In this document: positions 1 through 7,223 of the stretch, in pieces
Numbering within the stretch: the first letter of the stretch is position 1
Layout of the letters: the number at the start of each line of letters is the position of its first letter
Assembly (NCBI GenBank): GCA_027943245.1
Contig: JANDJZ010000905.1
Location: 1 to 12,679, forward strand
Direction of reading: 5' to 3'
Length of the DNA: 12,679 bases
From: Acanthamoeba sp. SK_2022b
Lineage: Eukaryota > Discosea > Longamoebia > Acanthamoebidae
Notes under the pieces: generated by a model
Database searches by the model: none
What the model saw: the letters and a program-made list of their open reading frames with translations, nothing else
Told to the model about the DNA's origin: nothing
Translations under genes and position numbers: made by a program

Positions 1-1433
1 ACGACGAACCGCGGGTCGTCCCAGTCGTGCCACCGGCTGGCGACGGTGATGAGCTCGGCGACGCCGTTCATCTGCATGGCGCCGTCGCCGACGAGGGCGA
101 CGACCGGGCGTCCGGGCCACTCGAGCTTGGCCGCCAGCCCGTACGGCAGGCCCGAGCCCATGGACGCCAGCGTCGACGACAGGTGGGCCTGGACGCCCTC
201 GGGCAGCGTCAGGTGGCGCGCGTACCAGTAGGTCACCGAGCCGACGTCGACGCTCACCTGGGCGTCCGCGGGAAGCCGCGGCGACAGCGCCCGGACGACC
301 CGCTCGGGGCTCAGCGGCTCGGCCGGGCCCTGCGCGCGCTCCTCGGCGATCTCGTGCCAGCGCTCCACCTGCTCGACCACGGCGTCACGCCAGGGGGACG
401 CGCCGCGGTCCTCCAGCAGCGGCAGCAGCGCCTCGAGCGTCCCCGCGGCGTCCCCGACCAGGCCCACGTCCACCGGGTAGCGGTTGCCGAGGTGCCGGCC
501 GTCGAGGTCCACCTGCACCGCGCGGGCCTGCCCGGGCGCCGGGTAGAACTCGGTCCACGGGTCGTTGGTGCCGACCATGAGCAGGGTGTCGCACTGGTCG
601 AGCAGCCAGCCGGACGCCGTGGTGCCGAGGTGGCCCATCACGCCACAGCTGGTCGGCAGCGTCTCGTCCCACCACGGCTTGCCGAGCAGGCTGGTGGTGA
701 CCCCCGCGCCGAGCCGCTCCGCGACCGCGCGCACCTGCTCGCCGGCGTCCCGCGCGCCCTGGCCGACCAGCAGCGCGACGCGCTCGCCGGCGTTGAGCAC
801 CGCGGCCGCCTCGGCGAGGTCGTCCTCGGCCGGCAGCACCCGCGGCGGACGCCACTGCGGCACCGTCGGCACGACGCCGTGCTCGTGCGGGACCTCCTCG
901 GGGGCCTCGCTCACCTGGACGTCGTGCGGCAGCACCACCACGCGGGGCGAGCGGCTCGCCAGCGCGGTGCGGAACGCCCGGTCGACGACCATCGCCGCCT
1001 GCTCGGGGGCGAGCACCGCCTGGACGTACTGGGCCGCGACGTCCTTGAACAGGGCGGTCAGGTCGATCTCCTGCTGGTACTCCGAGCCGAGCGCCGTCGT
1101 GGGCTGCTGACCGACGATCGCGACGACCGGCTGGTGGTCGAGCTTGGCGTCGTACAGCCCGTTGAGCAGGTGCACCGCGCCCGGGCCCTGGGTGCTGACC
1201 ACGACGCCGACGCCGCCGGTGTACTTCGCGTGCCCGACGGCCATGAGCGCCGCGTTCTCCTCGTGCCGGGCCTGGACGAACGCCGGGTCACCACCGGCGC
1301 GGCGCAGTGCGCCCATGAGCCCGTTGATGCCGTCGCCGGAGTAGCCGAACACGCGGTGGACGTCCCAGGCCAGCAGACGTTCGACGACCAGGTCGGCGAC
1401 GAGGCGGGGCGCGTCCTGCTGCGGGCTGCTCAT
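1..1433 (-). CDS. Thiamine-pyrophosphate-dependent oxidase/decarboxylase, PoxB/YdaP-like (3' end missing)
   Basis: This ThDP enzyme resembles pyruvate:quinone oxidoreductase and YdaP-type proteins, which act on pyruvate or another 2-keto acid. It starts at the ATG at 1433, which has an SD GGAGG at 1438-1442 four bases upstream. The window holds 477 residues, and relatives suggest about 110 more lie beyond the left edge. The N-terminal pyrimidine-binding domain has VFGYSGDGINGLMG (28-41) and RHEEN (56-60), where E58 aligns with the ThDP-activating glutamate. A QGPGAVHLLNGLYDAK stretch follows. The central nucleotide-binding-like domain carries LVGQGARDAGE. The C-terminal ThDP/Mg motif GDGAMQMN is at residues 449-456 (bases 66-89). 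No signal peptide is seen. The gene lies 72 bp downstream of miaB in the same direction, and a 25-bp inverted repeat abuts its SD. The fold and family are clear. The substrate (pyruvate, or another 2-keto acid as in acetolactate synthase-like relatives) is not shown by the sequence. Confidence 0.88.
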   Translation of the reverse strand, partial: MSSPQQDAPRLVADLVVERLLAWDVHRVFGYSGDGINGLMGALRRAGGDPAFVQARHEENAALMAVGHAKYTGGVGVVVSTQGPGAVHLLNGLYDAKLDHQPVVAIVGQQPTTALGSEYQQEIDLTALFKDVAAQYVQAVLAPEQAAMVVDRAFRTALASRSPRVVVLPHDVQVSEAPEEVPHEHGVVPTVPQWRPPRVLPAEDDLAEAAAVLNAGERVALLVGQGARDAGEQVRAVAERLGAGVTTSLLGKPWWDETLPTSCGVMGHLGTTASGWLLDQCDTLLMVGTNDPWTEFYPAPGQARAVQVDLDGRHLGNRYPVDVGLVGDAAGTLEALLPLLEDRGASPWRDAVVEQVERWHEIAEERAQGPAEPLSPERVVRALSPRLPADAQVSVDVGSVTYWYARHLTLPEGVQAHLSSTLASMGSGLPYGLAAKLEWPGRPVVALVGDGAMQMNGVAELITVASRWHDWDDPRFV

Positions 1434-1442
1434 GGGACCTCC

Positions 1443-1467
1443 GGAGTGAGTCGGCGTGACTCACTCC
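1443..1467 (-). promoter_or_regulatory. 25-bp perfect inverted repeat next to the SD of the ThDP enzyme gene (candidate operator or leader hairpin)
   Basis: The arms GGAGTGAGTC (1443-1452) and GACTCACTCC (1458-1467) are perfectly complementary over 10 bp around a 5-base centre. The repeat ends one base before the SD GGAGG at 1438-1442. The core TGAGTC-N5-GACTCA looks like a dimeric repressor site, but an RNA hairpin in the leader, or a terminator for miaB without a U-tract, would look the same. No clear -35/-10 pair was found around it. Confidence 0.5.
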
Positions 1468-1484
1468 CGGTACCCGGGCGGGCG

Positions 1485-1500
1485 CGGCGCAATCGCGCCG
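1485..1500 (-). terminator. Short GC hairpin after miaB (weak terminator candidate)
   Basis: The sequences CGGCGC (1485-1490) and GCGCCG (1495-1500) pair around AATC, just downstream of the miaB stop. No T-tract follows in the miaB direction, so read-through into the ThDP enzyme gene is likely. GC-rich 6-bp stems are common by chance here. Confidence 0.25.
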
Positions 1501-1505
1501 TCAGG

Positions 1506-2978
1506 TCAGAGCGCGCAGGCCGGGACGTCGGCGGCCGGCAGCGGCGCCGGGACGCCGATGCCGGGCATCCCCAGGCCCACCGAGCGCACCTCGGTGCGTC
1601 CCTGGCGTGCCTCCCAGGTGTCACCGGCGCGCGTGCGACGGATCGAGACCGGCGGCACGTCGCTGACCAGGTGGTGCGGCGCCCCCTTGGTGATCGTCAC
1701 CTCGACCATGTCGCCCGGACGCACCTCGGCGCCGCCGGTGACGAAGTGGACGAGCCGGTTGTCGCGCGCGCGTCCGGTCAGGCGGGACGTCGCCCCATCC
1801 TTCTTGCCGCTGGTGTCGGCGACGAGCAGCTCGACCGTGCGGCCCTCGAGCCGCTTGTTCTCCTCGTACGCGACCTCGTTGACCAGCGCGATGAGCCGGT
1901 CGTAGCGCTCCTGGACGACCGCCTTGGGCAGCTGGTCGGCCATCGTCGCGGCCGGCGTGCCAGGGCGCTGAGAGTACTGGAACGTGAACGCGCTGCTGAA
2001 CCGGGCGCGGCGCACGACGTCCATCGTCTCGAGGAAGTCCTCCTCGGTCTCGCCGGGGAACCCGACGATGATGTCGGTGGTGATGGCCGCGTGGGGCATC
2101 GCCTCGCGCACCCGGTCCAGGATGCCGAGGAACTTCTCCTGGCGGTACGAGCGGCGCATCGCCTTGAGCACGCGGTCCGAGCCCGACTGCAGCGGCATGT
2201 GCAGCTGCGGCATGACGTTGGGCGTCTCGGCCATCGCGGCGATGACGTCGTCGGTGAAGTCCTTGGGGTGCGGGCTGGTGAAGCGGACGCGCTCCAGGCC
2301 CTCGATCTCGCCGCAGGCGCGCAGCAGCTTGGCGAACGCCTGGCGGTCGCCGAACTCGACGCCGTACGCGTTGACGTTCTGGCCCAGCAGCGTCACCTCG
2401 ACGACACCGTCGTCCACGAGCGCCTGCACCTCGGCCAGGATGTCACCGGGGCGGCGGTCCTTCTCCTTGCCACGCAGCGCGGGGACGATGCAGAACGTGC
2501 AGGTGTTGTTGCAACCGACGCTGATCGAGACCCACGCGGAGTAGACCGAGTCGCGCTTGGTCGGCAGCGTCGAGGGGAAGACCTCGAGCGCCTCGAGGAT
2601 CTCGACCTGGCTCTCGCGCTCGATCGCGGCGCGGTCGAGCAGCACGGGCAGCGAACCGATGTTGTGGGTGCCGAAGACGACGTCGACGTACGGGGCGCGC
2701 TCGGTGATGGTGGCGCGGTCCTTCTGCGCCAGGCAGCCGCCGACGGCGATCTGCATGTCGGGCTTCTGCGCCTTCAGCGACGCGACGTGGCCGAGGTTGC
2801 CGTACAGCTTGTTGTCGGCGTTCTCACGCACCGCGCAGGTGTTGAAGACGACGAGGTCCGGCACGGCGTCCCGCTCGGCCTTCGCGTAGCCCGCGGTCTC
2901 CAGCAGGCCCGACAGGCGCTCGGAGTCGTGCACGTTCATCTGGCACCCGTAGGTGCGCACCTCATACGTCTTCGTCAT
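1506..2978 (-). CDS. miaB: tRNA-2-methylthio-N6-dimethylallyladenosine synthase MiaB
   Basis: MiaB is a radical-SAM enzyme that adds a methylthio group to i6A37 of tRNAs reading UNN codons, using two 4Fe-4S clusters. The 490 residues show the full architecture. The N-terminal MTTase (UPF0004) domain has its three auxiliary-cluster cysteines at C12 (YGCQMN), C48 (NTCAVREN) and C82 (GGCLAQ). The radical-SAM motif is C156-x3-C160-x2-C163 (GCNNTCTFC). A TRAM-like tRNA-binding region follows (about 375-445), then a tail of about 45 residues containing [13 protein letters not shown]. The ATG at 2978 has no good SD. A TACGAT hexamer nine bases upstream could be the -10 of a near-leaderless promoter. 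The DUF305 gene ends 54 bp upstream on the same strand, so co-transcription is possible. The family call is secure. Confidence 0.97.
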   Translation of the reverse strand: MTKTYEVRTYGCQMNVHDSERLSGLLETAGYAKAERDAVPDLVVFNTCAVRENADNKLYGNLGHVASLKAQKPDMQIAVGGCLAQKDRATITERAPYVDVVFGTHNIGSLPVLLDRAAIERESQVEILEALEVFPSTLPTKRDSVYSAWVSISVGCNNTCTFCIVPALRGKEKDRRPGDILAEVQALVDDGVVEVTLLGQNVNAYGVEFGDRQAFAKLLRACGEIEGLERVRFTSPHPKDFTDDVIAAMAETPNVMPQLHMPLQSGSDRVLKAMRRSYRQEKFLGILDRVREAMPHAAITTDIIVGFPGETEEDFLETMDVVRRARFSSAFTFQYSQRPGTPAATMADQLPKAVVQERYDRLIALVNEVAYEENKRLEGRTVELLVADTSGKKDGATSRLTGRARDNRLVHFVTGGAEVRPGDMVEVTITKGAPHHLVSDVPPVSIRRTRAGDTWEARQGRTEVRSVGLGMPGIGVPAPLPAADVPACAL

Positions 2979-2987
2979 GGCCGCACC

Positions 2988-2993
2988 ATCGTA
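2988..2993 (-). promoter_or_regulatory. Possible -10 hexamer of a near-leaderless miaB promoter
   Basis: On the minus strand TACGAT (pattern TANNNT) ends nine bases before the miaB ATG, which has no SD. No -35 was recognised, so this is weak. Confidence 0.25.
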
Positions 2994-3032
2994 CGTCCGC
3001 GCCCGCCGCTCCCCCGCATCCGCGCTGGGCGG

Positions 3033-3716
3033 CTACATCGCCTCCAGCATGGTGCGCATGCGGTCGGCCTCCGCGGACTGGTCGGCGCCGATGCCGGCGG
3101 CGAGCTCGTTGAGCTCGAGGTCCGAGCCCTTCGCCAGCACCTCGTCCACCATCTCGATGGCGCCCTGGTGGTGCATGATCATCAGCTCCAGGAAGAGCTT
3201 GTCGAACGCCGCGCCCCTCGCCTTCGCCAGCCGCTCGAGGTCCGCCTCGGACGCCATGCCCGGCATGTCCGCCATGGACGTGTGCGACCCGTGGTGGTCG
3301 TGCGCGTCCATCGACAGCGGCCCCAGCTCGCCCTTCTCGACCTGCTCCGCGGTCGGGGCGTCCTGGCCGCGCTTGGTCAGCCACGAGGCCATGAGGACGA
3401 TCTCGGGCTTCTGCGCCGCGGCGATGCGCTCGGCGAACGTGCGGACGTCCGCGCTGCCGCCGGCCGTGGGCGCGAACGCGGCCATCTCCAGGGCCTGGGC
3501 GTGGTGCGGCACCATCATCTGCGCGAAGGCGATGTCGGCGTCGTTGGCGTCGGCCGGCTCGACCTCGGGCGCCTCGTCGAGCGTGCGCGACTCCTCCCCC
3601 GGCTTGCCCGGCTGGACGATCGTGCCGTCCACCTCCGGCCGGTCGTCACCGCCGCTGCACGCGGTCGCGCCCAGCAGGGCGAGCACGCACAGCACGGCTC
3701 CCAGCTTCCTCGTCAT
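3033..3716 (-). CDS. DUF305 lipoprotein, four-helix-bundle type, His/Met-rich
   Basis: This is a 227-residue exported protein. The N-terminus (MTRKLGAVLCVLALLGATAC) is a lipoprotein-like signal with probable lipidated C20, although the lipobox (ATAC) is weak. An acidic linker (about 22-60) leads into a DUF305 ferritin-like bundle. The domain signatures are MVPHHAQALEMA (HH71-72) and MIMHHQGAIEMVDE (HH182-183). Between them lies the His/Met-rich segment MDAHDHHGSHTSMADMPGM (136-154). The paired HH motifs are characteristic of DUF305 and look like ligands for a metal, but the function of the family is not established. The ATG at 3716 has a G6 SD at 3723-3728, six bases upstream. The gene is divergent from the LVIVD-repeat gene across 126 bp, so shared control is plausible. 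The partner and the metal are inference. Confidence 0.9.
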   Translation of the reverse strand: MTRKLGAVLCVLALLGATACSGGDDRPEVDGTIVQPGKPGEESRTLDEAPEVEPADANDADIAFAQMMVPHHAQALEMAAFAPTAGGSADVRTFAERIAAAQKPEIVLMASWLTKRGQDAPTAEQVEKGELGPLSMDAHDHHGSHTSMADMPGMASEADLERLAKARGAAFDKLFLELMIMHHQGAIEMVDEVLAKGSDLELNELAAGIGADQSAEADRMRTMLEAM

Positions 3717-3762
3717 CGTCGTCCCCCCGGCCGATGGCAGTCGTCCCGCCGAGGTTAACGGC

Positions 3763-3776
3763 GCAAAACTTTTTGC
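3763..3776. promoter_or_regulatory. Palindrome in the divergent DUF305/LVIVD intergenic region (candidate shared operator)
   Basis: The sequence GCAAAA-CT-TTTTGC has perfect 6-bp arms and sits in the only AT-rich patch of the 126-bp gap between the two divergent start codons. On the minus strand a TAACCT hexamer (3752-3757) lies just downstream and could be a -10 for the DUF305 gene, which would place the palindrome in the promoter spacer. No convincing promoter was found for the plus-strand gene. The regulator is unknown. Confidence 0.35.
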
Positions 3777-3842
3777 ACCAGGTCTTGTGCGCGACCGTCC
3801 CGGGCGACGACGATACGACTACTTCGGGGGAAGGAACTTCAC

Positions 3843-5396
3843 ATGCGTATCTCGCGCTGCAGAGCCTCAGGATCGGCTCTTCTCGGCCTCGCCGCGGCGG
3901 GTGCCCTCACCACGGCCCTCCTCGCACCGGTCGGTGCCGCGGCCGACGACAGCAGGCCGAAGGACCGGTGCGAGGACTTCCCCGCCCTGTCCGAGGCCGA
4001 CCGCCTGGCCGGCAACTGCGTGCCCGGCAACGACATCGCCCGCATGGACGACGGCGGCGCGCGGCTCGACCAGGGCGACGCCGAGTCCAGCCGCAACGTC
4101 CGGCTCTTGAGCAACATCCCCAAGAAGGGGTCGTTCGCGACCGAGAGCGCGCTCAACAGCGACCTCGCGTTCAGCGGCCGGTACGCCTTTGCGGGCAACT
4201 ACAACGGCTTCACCGTCTACGACCTGAAGAACCCGGCCAAGCCGCGGACGCTCTCGCAGGTCGTCTGCCCCGGCTCGCAGAACGACATCTCCGTCTACGG
4301 CGACCTGCTCGTGCTCAGCACCGACTCCTCGCGTTCGGACGACTCGTGCGAGAGCACGACCCAGTCGGCCACGATCAAGGACTCGTGGGAGGGCATCAAG
4401 GTCTTCGACATCTCCGACCCGCGCGTGCCCGAGTACGTCGCGGCGGTCGAGACGCCGTGCGGCTCGCACACCCACACCCTCGCTCCGAAGGCCCGCAAGG
4501 GCGGCTGGGGCCAGGACAAGAAGGGTGGCTCGAAGGGCAGGGGCGAGGACCTGTACGTGTACGTGTCGTCGTACTCGCCCAGCGCGTCCTTCCCCGACTG
4601 CCAGCCGCCGCTGGACTCGATCAGCATCGTCAAGATCCCGACCGAGAAGCCCGAGAAGGCCCGGCTGCTCAGCGTCCCGGTGCTCTTCCCCGACGGCGGC
4701 AACCCGGGCAACGGCTACACCAGCGCCACGTCCGGCTGCCACGACCTCACCGCCTACCCGAGCAAGGACCTCATGGCCGGCGCCTGCATGGGCGACGGCA
4801 TCCTGCTCGACATCTCCGACCGCGAGAAGCCGGTCGTCACCGAGAGCGTGCGCGACGACAACTTCGCGTTCTGGCACTCGGCGACGTTCAACAACGACGC
4901 GACCAAGGTCGTCTTCACCGACGAGCTGGGCGGCGGCGGCGCGCCGACCTGCAACGAGACCGTCGGGCCGGAGAAGGGCGCCAACGGCATCTACGACATC
5001 ACCCGTCGTGGCGAGCTGCAGTTCAAGAGCTACTACAAGATCCCGCGCACCCAGACCAACACCGAGAACTGCGTCGCCCACAACGGCTCGCTCGTCCCGG
5101 TGAAGGGCAAGGACATCATGGTGCAGGCGTGGTACCAGGGCGGCTGGTCGATGTTCGACTTCACCGACTCGGCCCACCCGAAGGAGATCGCCTGGTTCGA
5201 CCGCGGCCCGTACGACGCGGCGACGCTGAAGACGGCCGGCGCGTGGTCGACGTACTACTACAACGGCTACATCTACTCCAACGAGATCCAGCGCGGCTTC
5301 GACACCTTCCAGGTGAAGGACCGGGCGATCCGCGGGGCGGAGAAGGTGCGGTTCGACGAGCTGAACCCGCAGAGCCAGCCGCGCTACCGCGAGTAG
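3843..5396 (+). CDS. Secreted LVIVD-repeat beta-propeller protein
   Basis: This is a 517-residue exported protein. A Sec-type signal peptide (hydrophobic about 11-30) probably ends after GAAA at residue 34. The rest is made of LVIVD-type blades: GFTVYDLKNPAKP (122-134), GIKVFDISDPRVPEY (184-198), GILLDISDREKPVV (319-332), GWSMFDFTDSAHPKEI (434-449) and a last strand set at YNGYIYSNEIQRGFDTF (473-489). Conserved-looking loops carry C206-GS-H209-T-H211, C299-H300-D301, FW-H345-SATF and C410-VA-H413-NG. Several blades thus present histidine, which suggests a central metal site (inference). The start is set by GGGGGAAGGA at 3826-3835, seven bases before the ATG. The gene is divergent from the DUF305 lipoprotein gene and followed by a strong hairpin. 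The family is usually annotated as 'LVIVD repeat-containing protein' with no known activity. It has no C-terminal anchor. Confidence 0.9.
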   Translation: MRISRCRASGSALLGLAAAGALTTALLAPVGAAADDSRPKDRCEDFPALSEADRLAGNCVPGNDIARMDDGGARLDQGDAESSRNVRLLSNIPKKGSFATESALNSDLAFSGRYAFAGNYNGFTVYDLKNPAKPRTLSQVVCPGSQNDISVYGDLLVLSTDSSRSDDSCESTTQSATIKDSWEGIKVFDISDPRVPEYVAAVETPCGSHTHTLAPKARKGGWGQDKKGGSKGRGEDLYVYVSSYSPSASFPDCQPPLDSISIVKIPTEKPEKARLLSVPVLFPDGGNPGNGYTSATSGCHDLTAYPSKDLMAGACMGDGILLDISDREKPVVTESVRDDNFAFWHSATFNNDATKVVFTDELGGGGAPTCNETVGPEKGANGIYDITRRGELQFKSYYKIPRTQTNTENCVAHNGSLVPVKGKDIMVQAWYQGGWSMFDFTDSAHPKEIAWFDRGPYDAATLKTAGAWSTYYYNGYIYSNEIQRGFDTFQVKDRAIRGAEKVRFDELNPQSQPRYRE

Positions 5397-5410
5397 CGCA
5401 GGGCCCCGTG

Positions 5411-5447
5411 ACGGAGCCGGTCGGACCCCGCGTCCGGCCGGCTTCGT
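5411..5447 (+). terminator. Strong hairpin terminator after the LVIVD-repeat gene
   Basis: A 16-bp stem (5411-5426 with 5432-5447, two G-U pairs) closes a 5-base loop 15 bases after the stop. No real T-tract follows, which is common in high-GC actinobacteria. It separates this gene from the glu promoter. Confidence 0.75.
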
Positions 5448-5475
5448 TGCGTTCTGGTGACTATCGCGGTTCCGG

Positions 5476-5506
5476 TTGTCGTCTCGCCCAGTGGGACCGA
5501 TAGGTT
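5476..5506 (+). promoter_or_regulatory. Probable leaderless promoter of gluA
   Basis: The -10 hexamer TAGGTT (5501-5506) ends seven bases before the ATG at 5514, the spacing expected if transcription starts at or next to the A of the start codon. A weak -35 TTGTCG (5476-5481) lies 19 bases upstream of it. gluA has no SD at this ATG, which fits a leaderless message. Confidence 0.5.
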
Positions 5507-5513
5507 GTGCGCC

Positions 5514-6257
5514 ATGGTTTCCACGCCGATGGTCGCCATGCAGGGGGTGCAGAAGCACTTCGGTTCCCTGCATGTGCTTCAGGACATCGATCTCGAGGTC
5601 GCTCAGGGTGAGGTCGTCGTCGTCATTGGCCCTTCGGGGTCGGGCAAGTCGACGCTGTGCCGCACGATCAACCGTCTGGAGACGATCGACGAAGGGTCGA
5701 TCCTGCTCGACGGTCAGCCGCTCCCGGCCGAGGGCAAGCCCCTCGCCCAGCTGCGCGCCGACGTCGGCATGGTCTTCCAGTCGTTCAACCTCTTCGCGCA
5801 CAAGACGATCCTCGAGAACGTCACGCTGGGCCCGATCAAGGTCCGCGGCGAGAAGAAGGCCGACGCCGAGGCCCGCGCCATGGAGCTGCTCAAGCGGGTC
5901 GGCGTCGACTCGCAGGCCCAGAAGCTGCCGGCGCAGCTCTCCGGCGGCCAGCAGCAGCGCGTCGCGATCGCCCGCGCGCTGGCGATGCGGCCCAAGGTGA
6001 TGCTGTTCGACGAGCCGACCTCGGCCCTGGACCCCGAGATGATCAGCGAGGTCCTCGACACGATGACCTCCCTGGCGCGGGACGGCATGACGATGATCGT
6101 GGTGACCCACGAGATGGGCTTCGCCCGCACCGCCGCCGACCGCGTCGTGTTCATGGCCGACGGACGCATCGTCGAGCAGAACACGCCGCAGGAGTTCTTC
6201 GACCACCCGCAGTCGGAGCGCGCCCGGGACTTCCTGGGCAAGATCCTCAAGCACTGA
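5514..6257 (+). CDS. gluA: Glutamate-type amino-acid ABC transporter, ATP-binding subunit
   Basis: This is the ATPase of a polar amino-acid importer (GlnQ/GluA class), working on the cytoplasmic face with GluC and GluD. The 247 residues have the complete motif set: Walker [10 protein letters not shown] (39-47), Q-loop Q89 (VFQSFNLF), signature LSGGQQQR (142-149), Walker B VMLFDE (162-167), D-loop SALD (170-173) and H-switch H199 (VVTHEM). The frame is open back to a GTG at 5457, but homology begins at about [13 protein letters not shown] chose the ATG at 5514 because it has no SD yet lies seven bases after a TANNNT hexamer. It is the first gene of gluA-gluB-gluC-gluD, the same order as the glutamate importer of Corynebacterium glutamicum. 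Substrate assignment to glutamate rests on that order and on homology. A related acidic or polar amino acid cannot be excluded. Confidence 0.93.
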   Translation: MVSTPMVAMQGVQKHFGSLHVLQDIDLEVAQGEVVVVIGPSGSGKSTLCRTINRLETIDEGSILLDGQPLPAEGKPLAQLRADVGMVFQSFNLFAHKTILENVTLGPIKVRGEKKADAEARAMELLKRVGVDSQAQKLPAQLSGGQQQRVAIARALAMRPKVMLFDEPTSALDPEMISEVLDTMTSLARDGMTMIVVTHEMGFARTAADRVVFMADGRIVEQNTPQEFFDHPQSERARDFLGKILKH

Positions 6258-6285
6258 CCACCCACTCAACACCCCTGGGGGAACA

Positions 6286-7170
6286 ATGAAGATCAGCACC
6301 CGCTTCGCGGCGCTCGGCGCCGCCGCCCTGCTGACGCTCGCCGCCTGCGGCGACGCCGGCAGCGAGACGACCGAGGCCGCCGACAACGACTACGAGGTCG
6401 TCGACAGCCCCACGTTCGACGAGGGCACCCGCATGGCCGAGATCGCCGAGGCCGGCAAGGTCAAGATCGGCGTCAAGTTCGACCAGCCCGGCATCGGCTT
6501 CAAGGCCGCCGGCTCGGACGAGCCGACCGGCTTCGACCCGGAGATGGGCAAGATCATCGCCGGCCAGCTGGGCCTCGAGCCCAAGGACATCGACTGGGTC
6601 GAGACCATCTCGGACAACCGTGAGCCCTTCCTGCAGAACGGCACGGTCGACTTCGTGCTGGCGTCGTACTCGATCACCGACGAGCGTCGTCAGGTGGTCG
6701 GCCAGGCCGGCCCGTACTACCTCACCGGCCAGCAGCTGCTCGTCGCCAAGGACAGCGACATCAAGGGCCCCGAGGACCTCAAGGGCCAGAAGGTCTGCTC
6801 GGTCACCGGCTCGACCCCGATCAAGACGATCGAGGAGAAGTACGACGTCACCCCGGCCGGCTTCGACACCTACTCCGAGTGCGTGGAGCAGCTGAAGAAC
6901 GGCTCGGTCGACGCGGTCACCACCGACGGCTCGATCCTGCTCGGCTACGCCGCCCAGGACCCCGACGCCCTCAAGGTCGTCGGCGAGCCGTTCTCCGAGG
7001 AGCGCTACGGCATCGGCTACAGCAAGGACTCCCCCGAGCTGTGCACCTTCCTCAACGACACGCTGACCAAGGCGTTCGAGGACGGCGCCTGGGAGGACGC
7101 GTTCAACGCGACCCTCGGCAAGTCGGGCAACGAGGTCCCCGAGGCGCCGAAGCTCGACGCCTGCGCCTGA
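6286..7170 (+). CDS. gluB: Glutamate-type ABC transporter substrate-binding lipoprotein
   Basis: This is the extracytoplasmic receptor of the importer, tethered by lipid. In its 294 residues the signal peptide ends in lipobox LAAC with C21. An acidic, disordered linker (22-45) precedes a type II periplasmic-binding-protein domain (SBP_bac_3). Visible family stretches are GKVKIGVKFDQPGIGF (57-72), PTGFDPEMGKIIAGQLG (80-96), the hinge-side NGTVDFVLASYSITDERR (118-135) and NGSVDAVTTDGSILLGYA (205-222). Four further cysteines (C171, C199, C253, C293) could form two disulfides outside the membrane (inference). The ATG at 6286 follows GGGGGA (6277-6282) and lies 28 bp after gluA. A small hairpin follows the stop codon. 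The fold is certain. Glutamate specificity is inferred from the gluABCD context. Confidence 0.92.
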   Translation: MKISTRFAALGAAALLTLAACGDAGSETTEAADNDYEVVDSPTFDEGTRMAEIAEAGKVKIGVKFDQPGIGFKAAGSDEPTGFDPEMGKIIAGQLGLEPKDIDWVETISDNREPFLQNGTVDFVLASYSITDERRQVVGQAGPYYLTGQQLLVAKDSDIKGPEDLKGQKVCSVTGSTPIKTIEEKYDVTPAGFDTYSECVEQLKNGSVDAVTTDGSILLGYAAQDPDALKVVGEPFSEERYGIGYSKDSPELCTFLNDTLTKAFEDGAWEDAFNATLGKSGNEVPEAPKLDACA

Positions 7171-7185
7171 GCTCGCTGAGCACGA

Positions 7186-7199
7186 CCCGCTGACGCGGG
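7186..7199 (+). other. Small hairpin between gluB and gluC
   Basis: CCCGC (7186-7190) pairs with GCGGG (7195-7199) around TGAC in the 53-bp gap. It has no T-tract. Hairpins here can protect the upstream mRNA or partly stop transcription, so that more binding protein than permease is made. That role is inference. Confidence 0.35.
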
Positions 7200-7223
7200 C
7201 CTGATCGTCACGGAAAGGATGAG

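Noticed and set aside
27..3758. Plus-strand open frame of 1243 codons
   Set aside because: It runs antisense to three well-supported genes (ThDP enzyme, miaB, DUF305) and is rich in Arg, Ala, Gly, Val, Leu and His with no recognisable domain. This is typical of the shadow frame opposite GC-rich codons.
3780..3842. Promoter for the LVIVD gene (TTGTGC at 3785 with GATACG near 3812)
   Set aside because: The spacing of about 21 bases is too long and the -10 does not fit TANNNT.
3734..5503. Plus-strand open frame of 589 codons overlapping the LVIVD gene
   Set aside because: It is a +1-type shadow frame. The alternative frame has a signal peptide, SD and LVIVD motifs.
5457..5513. Upstream GTG start extending gluA by 19 residues
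   Set aside because: The extension has no family similarity, starts close to the terminator, and would contain the promoter hexamer.
3867..6386. Minus-strand open frame of 839 codons
   Set aside because: It is antisense to the LVIVD gene, the terminator, the glu promoter and gluA, with shadow-frame composition and no domain.
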